DNA from: an uncultured Enterococcus sp.
GTDB taxonomy: Bacteria > Bacillota > Bacilli > Lactobacillales > Enterococcaceae
Length of the DNA: 35,260 nucleotides
NCBI RefSeq assembly: GCF_913775425.1
Contig: NZ_CAJYIS010000019.1
Span: 1 to 35,260 of the forward strand
Direction of reading: 5' to 3'
Part shown: piece after piece, positions 30,994 through 35,260 of the stretch
Layout of the letters: each line of letters begins with the position of its first letter
Numbering within the stretch: position 1 is the stretch's first letter
Program-made: the position numbers and the translations under genes
The notes under the pieces: generated by a model
The model's database searches: none
Seen by the model: only the letters and a program-made list of their open reading frames with translations
What the model was told of the DNA's origin: nothing

Positions 30994-31917
30994 ATGGAAC
31001 AAAGTCAGACAGATTTAAAACATCTAGGTGCGCAAGAAAAACAAGTGGAACAGATAGATCCTAAGATTACACATCGAGTTGATTTAGTCTATAAACAAGA
31101 GCTAACTTCAGGTCTACAATTAAAAATGGATCTCTTAATACCAGAAACCAATGCGTTACATCCAGCGATTTTATTTTTACCAGGAGGGGGCTTTACCACA
31201 GCGGATTATCATAAAACGCTACCCTTACGTCTTTATCTTGCACAAGCTGGTTATGTTGTTGCTAGTGCTGCTTATCGTCCGATCCCTGAGCAATTTCCGA
31301 CGTTACTTCATGATGCCAAAGCAGCGTTAGCCTTTTTGCATGAACAAGCGGAATCCTTAGCGATCGATCGTAAAAAAATCGTGGTTATGGGCGACTCAGC
31401 AGGTGGATATTTGACGCAAATGTTATGGGCAACAGCCAATACCGATCAGTTATTACCAGAAACGATCCCAGTAGCGTTTACTGATTTAGCTGTTGGTGTC
31501 TCTTTATATGGATTTTCAAATCTTTTGACTATGACCAACACCACACAATTTCAACCTGAGAACATGTTTTCTAATCAAGATAAATTATCTCCTGAAAAGA
31601 TTTTATTAAAAGGAGCTTCGGCTGATAAATCCGAGACATACGATGCCACGCAATTATACGAGCTAGCGAAATGTGCTAGTCCAATTCACTACGTACATCC
31701 AGAAAGCCACTTTAAACCGTTATTATTATTGCATGGAAATCATGATCAACTTGTCCCAAGTGAACAATCAACCCAAATGTACACAGCAGTAAAATCGACT
31801 CAAACAGACGTTGAGTATTGGATCATAAATGGTGCTGATCATGGATCAGTCGAATTTTCACAACGCTCTTTATTTAAAGATATCAGTGAATGGCTAACGA
31901 AACGATTAGAAGAGTAA
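30994..31917 (+). CDS. Alpha/beta hydrolase (esterase/lipase, BD-FAE-like)
   Basis: This 307-residue, probably cytoplasmic serine hydrolase shows no signal peptide. The oxyanion-hole motif FLPGGGF (about residues 64-70) replaces the usual HGGG. The nucleophile Ser135 lies in GDSAGGYL, the acid in LLHGNHDQLVP (Asp about 252), and the His in NGADHGSVEF (about 283). It starts at the ATG after GCGGAGGCGG and lies divergent from the AI-2E family gene. Substrate is unknown. Acetylated sugar or short ester hydrolysis is typical of the group. It ends at a GGGGTGTGACA hairpin. Confidence 0.9.
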   Translation: MEQSQTDLKHLGAQEKQVEQIDPKITHRVDLVYKQELTSGLQLKMDLLIPETNALHPAILFLPGGGFTTADYHKTLPLRLYLAQAGYVVASAAYRPIPEQFPTLLHDAKAALAFLHEQAESLAIDRKKIVVMGDSAGGYLTQMLWATANTDQLLPETIPVAFTDLAVGVSLYGFSNLLTMTNTTQFQPENMFSNQDKLSPEKILLKGASADKSETYDATQLYELAKCASPIHYVHPESHFKPLLLLHGNHDQLVPSEQSTQMYTAVKSTQTDVEYWIINGADHGSVEFSQRSLFKDISEWLTKRLEE

Positions 31918-31920
31918 AAA

Positions 31921-31950
31921 AGGGGTGTGACAAAAGGTTGTCACACCCCT
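31921..31950. terminator. GGGGTGTGACA-type hairpin after the hydrolase gene
   Basis: AGGGGTGTGACA (31921-31932) pairs perfectly with TGTCACACCCCT (31939-31950). On the plus strand it is followed by A, not T. A six-T run follows only on the minus strand, so as a terminator it is better oriented for minus-strand transcripts. Confidence 0.75.
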
Positions 31951-31994
31951 AAAAAATGAATGAACAGTGCTCTAGAAGATGCTCTTTCAAAACT

Positions 31995-32028
31995 AAAAAG
32001 CATGACTGAAATAAATGACACGCTTTTT
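31995..32028 (-). terminator. Weak terminator after the lipoprotein gene
   Basis: Read on the minus strand, AAAAAGC (seven pairs, plus two inner pairs after a mismatch) pairs with GCTTTTT about 20 bases later. It lies about 40 bp past the stop of the lipoprotein gene. Confidence 0.45.
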
Positions 32029-32064
32029 GGGATTATGTTGCAATTATCCAGTTCGATTATCGTT

Positions 32065-32940
32065 TTATGGTGTAGTAGGGACCGTATTGCGAACCAACGT
32101 CGCCCATGGAAATTCAGGATCGATCAACTCGCCATTTTGCAATTGATACGTAAATGTTTGATTTTGATTTTTTGTCACTAAATTCAAATGAATGACATCA
32201 AGGTCAAACGTTGCTGTATACGTACCTGAATCCGCGATTCCTTTTCCATCAGAGAAACGTTCAAATGTGCCGTCTGGATTGAAGTTATAAGTCGTTTGAA
32301 AGTCGTAGTCTTTATTCTTTGTAGTCCAAGTTCCAATCAAGGTTTCATTAAAATCAGTTGGAGTCTGTAATACATTTGCCTGATAAAGTGTTGGATCAAA
32401 CGTACTTGTCGCATTTGTAGTGCGGGTAAATGTTCCTAAATAGCCGAAGTTCATTTTCGTACCTGAATCATTTAAGACAGCTAACTGGTAAGTTCCAATG
32501 CCGTCGATATTGTTGTTGAAGCCATATAATTTTAAAAGCCAAGTATGATCAGTTTCTGCTGCAATCGTAAGTGTTCCACTAGATGTAATCGCACCTGAAA
32601 ATTGCCACGTGCCATTTGGTTCGATAGTCAGTGTATTGTCCGCATTTTTAAATGTTCCTACAGGGATCGTTTGTGCGATCGCTACTTCTTCTGTAGTTGT
32701 CGTGTTGGTGGAACTAGTTGAACTTGTTATCTCAGAATTTGTCGTACTAGATTGGTTCGTAGTTTGACTAGTTTCTGTATTACTTGTTTTCGTATTACTT
32801 GTTTTCGTATTACTTGTTTGTGTGATCGATGAAGTCATTTGCGTATTAGATGATAGCGCAGTTGTGTCAGTTTGTGTTTGATGGCAACCAGACAAAATCA
32901 GTACCCCAAGTAAACTAAATCCCCATTTTGCATAATGCAT
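32065..32940 (-). CDS. Lipoprotein with Ser/Thr-rich linker
   Basis: This 291-residue surface lipoprotein has a short signal peptide with lipobox ILSGC (Cys19). A 65-residue Ser/Thr/Asn-rich linker follows, holding the repeat KTSNT-KTSNT-ETSQT. Two similar soluble modules come next, IPVGTFKNADNTLTIEPNGTW (about 93-175) and LIGTWTTKNKDYDFQTTYNFNPDGTF (about 205-285). Both have the GTW...PDGTF pattern of lipocalin-like or uncharacterised beta domains. I do not recognise a function. A GGGAGGG ribosome site precedes the ATG, and a possible TATACT -10 box lies at 32964-32969. It is divergent from nhaC. Confidence 0.85.
   Translation of the reverse strand: MHYAKWGFSLLGVLILSGCHQTQTDTTALSSNTQMTSSITQTSNTKTSNTKTSNTETSQTTNQSSTTNSEITSSTSSTNTTTTEEVAIAQTIPVGTFKNADNTLTIEPNGTWQFSGAITSSGTLTIAAETDHTWLLKLYGFNNNIDGIGTYQLAVLNDSGTKMNFGYLGTFTRTTNATSTFDPTLYQANVLQTPTDFNETLIGTWTTKNKDYDFQTTYNFNPDGTFERFSDGKGIADSGTYTATFDLDVIHLNLVTKNQNQTFTYQLQNGELIDPEFPWATLVRNTVPTTP
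32776..32820 (-). repeat. Three tandem 15-bp repeats in the lipoprotein linker
   Basis: The unit (C/T)GTATTACTTGTTT(T/G) occurs three times in a row, encoding a five-residue Thr/Ser/Asn repeat. The unit is a multiple of three, so a change in copy number would alter linker length without a frameshift. Confidence 0.85.
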
Positions 32941-33000
32941 ATCTCATCCCTCCCGTTTTCTTTAGTATAACAAAAAGTCTTATTTTTTGCAGAAAAGGGT

Positions 33001-33029
33001 TTGACAATCACAAAAAAAATCGCTACGCT
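33001..33029 (+). promoter_or_regulatory. Candidate promoter of the nhaC gene
   Basis: A perfect -35 TTGACA (33001-33006) is 17 bp from a weaker -10 TACGCT (33024-33029), 50 bp before the start codon. Confidence 0.5.
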
Positions 33030-33078
33030 AAAAGCTATTGTATCGATTTAGTTCGAGAGTAGAAATGAGGAAAAAAAA

Positions 33079-34452
33079 GTGAAAAAACAAGATCCATCTT
33101 TTGCTGAAGCGACGAGTCTATTGATACTGATTATCGCCTGTATTGCTTACTCGGTCATTATAGTACAAATGCCAGCTACAGTTGCAATTTTATTTGTCTT
33201 AGCTATTTTAACGGCATATGTCGCACTTCGCTATCGTTCATTTGACAAAATCCATCGTGGAATCGTCGAAGGGATTAAACCAGGAATTATTCCGATCATT
33301 ATTTTTATTTTAGTAGGTGCATTGATTGCAGTATGGATTCAAGCTGGCATCATTCCGACACTAATGGTTTATGGATTTCATATTTTACGGGCAGAATGGT
33401 TTGTGCCAACGGTCTTTTTAGTTTGTGCGATCGTAGGAAGTGCAGTAGGAAGTGCATTTACAATTATGTCGACAATCGGAATTGCTTTTTTTGGTATCGG
33501 TCTAACCATGGGGATCTATCCACCATTAGTAGTAGGTGCGATCGTATCGGGAGCGGTTTTTGGAGATAAGATGTCACCACTATCAGAATCGACAAATTTA
33601 GCTGCAGCAGTTGTTGAGGCAGATTTATTTGAACATATCAAAAATCTAATGTGGTCGACTGTGCCCGCATTTGTCGTATCCTTAATTTTGTACGCGGTAT
33701 TTGGTCATAGTGATGCGACAGCGAACTTGGAGACGATTACGCAAACTAGTGCACAATTAAAGGCTTCTTTTTTTGTCTCTCCGTTAGCCTTAATTCCAAT
33801 CCTTGTGATGTTTTTATGTGCTTGGAAAAAAATACCAGCTATTGCTACGATTTTTATCAATATTTTATTAGGACTTGTGATGAGCAGTCTTGAAATGAAA
33901 CGAGTACCGTTAAAAGAATTTGCGCAAATCATTGACCAAGGATTTGTAGCGAAAACATCCGATGAACAAATCAATGCATTATTATCGCGTGGTGGAATCA
34001 GTAGCATGTTACCGACGATTGCGTTGATTATTCTGGCGTTGTCACTTGGTGGGATTTTGATTGAAACGAAAATCATCTCGACTGTACTGGATCGTTTGAT
34101 TCCTAAATTAAATTCAACGTTTTCTTTGATTTTTAGCACATTATTAGCTAGTATTGGAGTAAATATTTTTATTGGAGAACAATTTTTGTCGGTGATTTTA
34201 CCCGGGAATGCGTTTAAAGACATCTATCGACAAAAACAATTAGCACCTGTTGTATTAAGTCGAACATTAGAAGATGGTGGAACGGTTATCAATTATTTGA
34301 TTCCGTGGGGGATTGCTGGAAGTTTTGTAGCCTCGACTTTTGGTATCCCTGTGTTGACCTTTGCACCATTTGTCTTCTTTAGTTTACTTTCACCTCTATT
34401 TTCGATTGTCAGTGGGATAACAGGGATTGGAGTTAAGAAGAGTCAAATCTAA
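33079..34452 (+). CDS. nhaC: Na+/H+ antiporter NhaC family protein
   Basis: This 457-residue, 11- to 12-helix transporter is of the NhaC (IT) superfamily. Family-typical segments are IPIIIFILVGALIAVWIQAG near residue 75, GSAVGSAFTIMSTIGIAF near 130 and GAVFGDKMSPLSESTNLAA near 165, the last being the characteristic conserved loop. Homologues exchange Na+ for H+, or malate/lactate in MleN. The cargo here is assumed. It starts with GTG after a modest TGAGG site. It is followed 19 bases after its stop by the SDR-like gene on the same strand. Confidence 0.92.
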   Translation: MKKQDPSFAEATSLLILIIACIAYSVIIVQMPATVAILFVLAILTAYVALRYRSFDKIHRGIVEGIKPGIIPIIIFILVGALIAVWIQAGIIPTLMVYGFHILRAEWFVPTVFLVCAIVGSAVGSAFTIMSTIGIAFFGIGLTMGIYPPLVVGAIVSGAVFGDKMSPLSESTNLAAAVVEADLFEHIKNLMWSTVPAFVVSLILYAVFGHSDATANLETITQTSAQLKASFFVSPLALIPILVMFLCAWKKIPAIATIFINILLGLVMSSLEMKRVPLKEFAQIIDQGFVAKTSDEQINALLSRGGISSMLPTIALIILALSLGGILIETKIISTVLDRLIPKLNSTFSLIFSTLLASIGVNIFIGEQFLSVILPGNAFKDIYRQKQLAPVVLSRTLEDGGTVINYLIPWGIAGSFVASTFGIPVLTFAPFVFFSLLSPLFSIVSGITGIGVKKSQI

Positions 34453-34471
34453 CAGAAAGTAGGGTGGATTC

Positions 34472-35092
34472 ATGGAAAAACAACGAATCGTAATTTTTGG
34501 TGGTAGTGGTTTTGTCGGTCAAGCCATCGCAAAACGTGCATTGGCCAATCAATATGAAGTGATCAGTATTTCAAGAAGTGGCCGCCCGAAAGGAACAGAA
34601 CCATGGTTTGATCAAATTCAGTTTATTCAAGCGGATGTCTTTGATGCGAAACAGTGGCATGACACAATCAAAACTGGCGATATTTTAGTCGATGCAATCG
34701 GAATTTTGACCGAAAAAAAAGCCAAAAATCTTACGTATAGACGGTATCATTATGAAATCGTCAAAATCATTACGCAAGCAGTTAGCGATATCAAACATCT
34801 TTCGTTTATTTACATTTCTGCTTCGCAAGGTGTGCCGTTTCATCCAGGGTATTTACGTGAAAAACAGCGAGCCGAAGTATTTTTAGAGAATATCCCATTG
34901 CCAAGTGCGATCGTACGTCCTAGCTTACTTTATGGGAAGGGTCGAAAATATTCAACTGAAATGGCAAAAGCTATTTTTATTTCTAAAAAGATCCCTGGAG
35001 TAGCTTGGTTATTGCGTTCTTTTGAACCGCGCCCAGTAGAATGGGTAGGCGATCAAGTGATTGCTAAGCTGACACAATTAGAATCTAAATAA
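34472..35092 (+). CDS. NAD(P)-binding, atypical SDR family protein
   Basis: This is a 206-residue Rossmann-fold protein with N-terminal dinucleotide motif IVIFGGSGFVGQAIA (about 6-20), as in NDUFA9/YesF-like and NAD-dependent epimerase/dehydratase relatives. A second conserved area is VDAIGILTE near residue 73. YISASQG and the YLREKQRAE segment (with Tyr near 130 and Lys at 133, a YxxxK-like arrangement) follow, then IVRPSLLYG. Whether it is catalytic is unclear. Substrate unknown. AGGGTGG precedes the ATG. It lies 19 bases downstream of nhaC and probably shares its transcript. Confidence 0.85.
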   Translation: MEKQRIVIFGGSGFVGQAIAKRALANQYEVISISRSGRPKGTEPWFDQIQFIQADVFDAKQWHDTIKTGDILVDAIGILTEKKAKNLTYRRYHYEIVKIITQAVSDIKHLSFIYISASQGVPFHPGYLREKQRAEVFLENIPLPSAIVRPSLLYGKGRKYSTEMAKAIFISKKIPGVAWLLRSFEPRPVEWVGDQVIAKLTQLESK

Positions 35093-35168
35093 GACACTCA
35101 TATGTAGCAGCCTTTAAACAATCGTTTCTTTAGATGTTTAAAAGTTGCTTCAATGAGTGTCTTTTTTT
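35091..35168. terminator. Long bidirectional terminator hairpin
   Basis: The outer stem AAGACACTCAT (35091-35101) pairs perfectly with ATGAGTGTCTT (35153-35163). The inner arms, AGCAGCCTTTAAACA and TGTTTAAAAGTTGCT, pair over 15 positions with two G-U pairs. T runs to 35168. The stem begins at the SDR stop codon and lies against the stop of the convergent LacI-family gene. Confidence 0.85.
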
Positions 35169-35260
35169 ACTGTTGAAAACTACGACGTTCAATAAATTCT
35201 GAATTTAACAATACCGTTTTCGTTGTTTTTCGTGGATAAAGCAATTGATCAACCAGCAGA
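35167..35260 (-). CDS. LacI family transcriptional regulator, C-terminal fragment (partial)
   Basis: The last 30 codons of a minus-strand gene run off the right edge of the window. The reading, ending in VLLNSEFIERRSFQQ and a TAA at 35167-35169, has the typical C-terminal strand of LacI/GalR regulators: a helix LLVDQLL, then a short basic stretch, then VLLxSEFIxRRS. The DNA-binding domain and effector pocket are outside the window, so the target is unknown. Confidence 0.7.
   Translation of the reverse strand, partial: LLVDQLLYPRKTTKTVLLNSEFIERRSFQQ

Noticed and set aside
31960-32181. Plus-strand open frame of 73 codons after the hydrolase gene
   Set aside because: It has no ribosome site and its second half lies antisense to the lipoprotein gene. 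The composition is unlike a protein, so it is taken as chance.
32776-32820. Short CRISPR-like array
   Set aside because: Three adjacent 15-bp repeats have no spacers and are in frame within a lipoprotein linker, so this is a coding tandem repeat.

Overview
The window reads as chromosomal DNA of a low-GC Gram-positive lactic acid bacterium, most likely an Enterococcus or close relative. The evidence is AT-rich DNA with AAGGAGG-type ribosome binding sites, an enterococcal-looking 5S rRNA, a sigma-54/LevR-type PTS regulator, KimA, an NRAMP manganese importer, Ohr/OhrR, and many small transporter-regulator pairs. No phage, insertion sequence, integrase or CRISPR array was seen. The assignment rests on remembered family sequences, not on a search.

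Layout. 1-162: end of an rRNA operon (5S plus terminator). 186-4515: YitT-type membrane protein, glmS, then on the minus strand a UPF0316 membrane protein and the NAD(P)HX repair dehydratase. 4545-8969: a minus-strand amino acid permease, then guanine deaminase coupled to an NCS2 purine permease behind a PurR-type box. 9091-11810: a three-gene ECF transporter with its own S subunit. 11851-13792: Old Yellow Enzyme facing a LysR regulator. 13793-14816: a TerC-family gene with a structured, attenuator-like leader. 14835-17697: a MerR regulator divergent from an MFS exporter and a DUF4811 protein. 17734-21125: a LevR-type sigma-54 activator, a sigma-54 promoter and a PTS IIB-IIA pair without IIC. 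21126-23202: a palindromic repeat and the potassium importer KimA. 23413-25014: a surface fumarate-reductase-like flavolipoprotein. 25047-25996: ohr and ohrR around one operator. 26004-27572: mntH. 27855-29597: a MarR regulator with nitroreductase, quinol-monooxygenase-like and DUF1304 genes. 29679-31917: an AI-2E family exporter and an alpha/beta hydrolase. 32065-35092: a lipoprotein, an NhaC antiporter and an SDR-like protein. 35167-35260: the C-terminal end of a LacI-family regulator cut by the window edge.

Most of the window is metabolism, transport and stress defence, arranged as regulator-plus-target modules whose operators are often visible. Recurrent themes are manganese and potassium handling, redox or electrophile defence, and sugar or purine uptake.

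The least expected signals are non-coding. They are a family of covarying GGG(C/T)G(C/T)GACA terminator hairpins at gene ends, two copies of a larger palindromic element with compensatory stem changes, and four mutually pairing segments ahead of the TerC gene. No clearly novel protein system was found.
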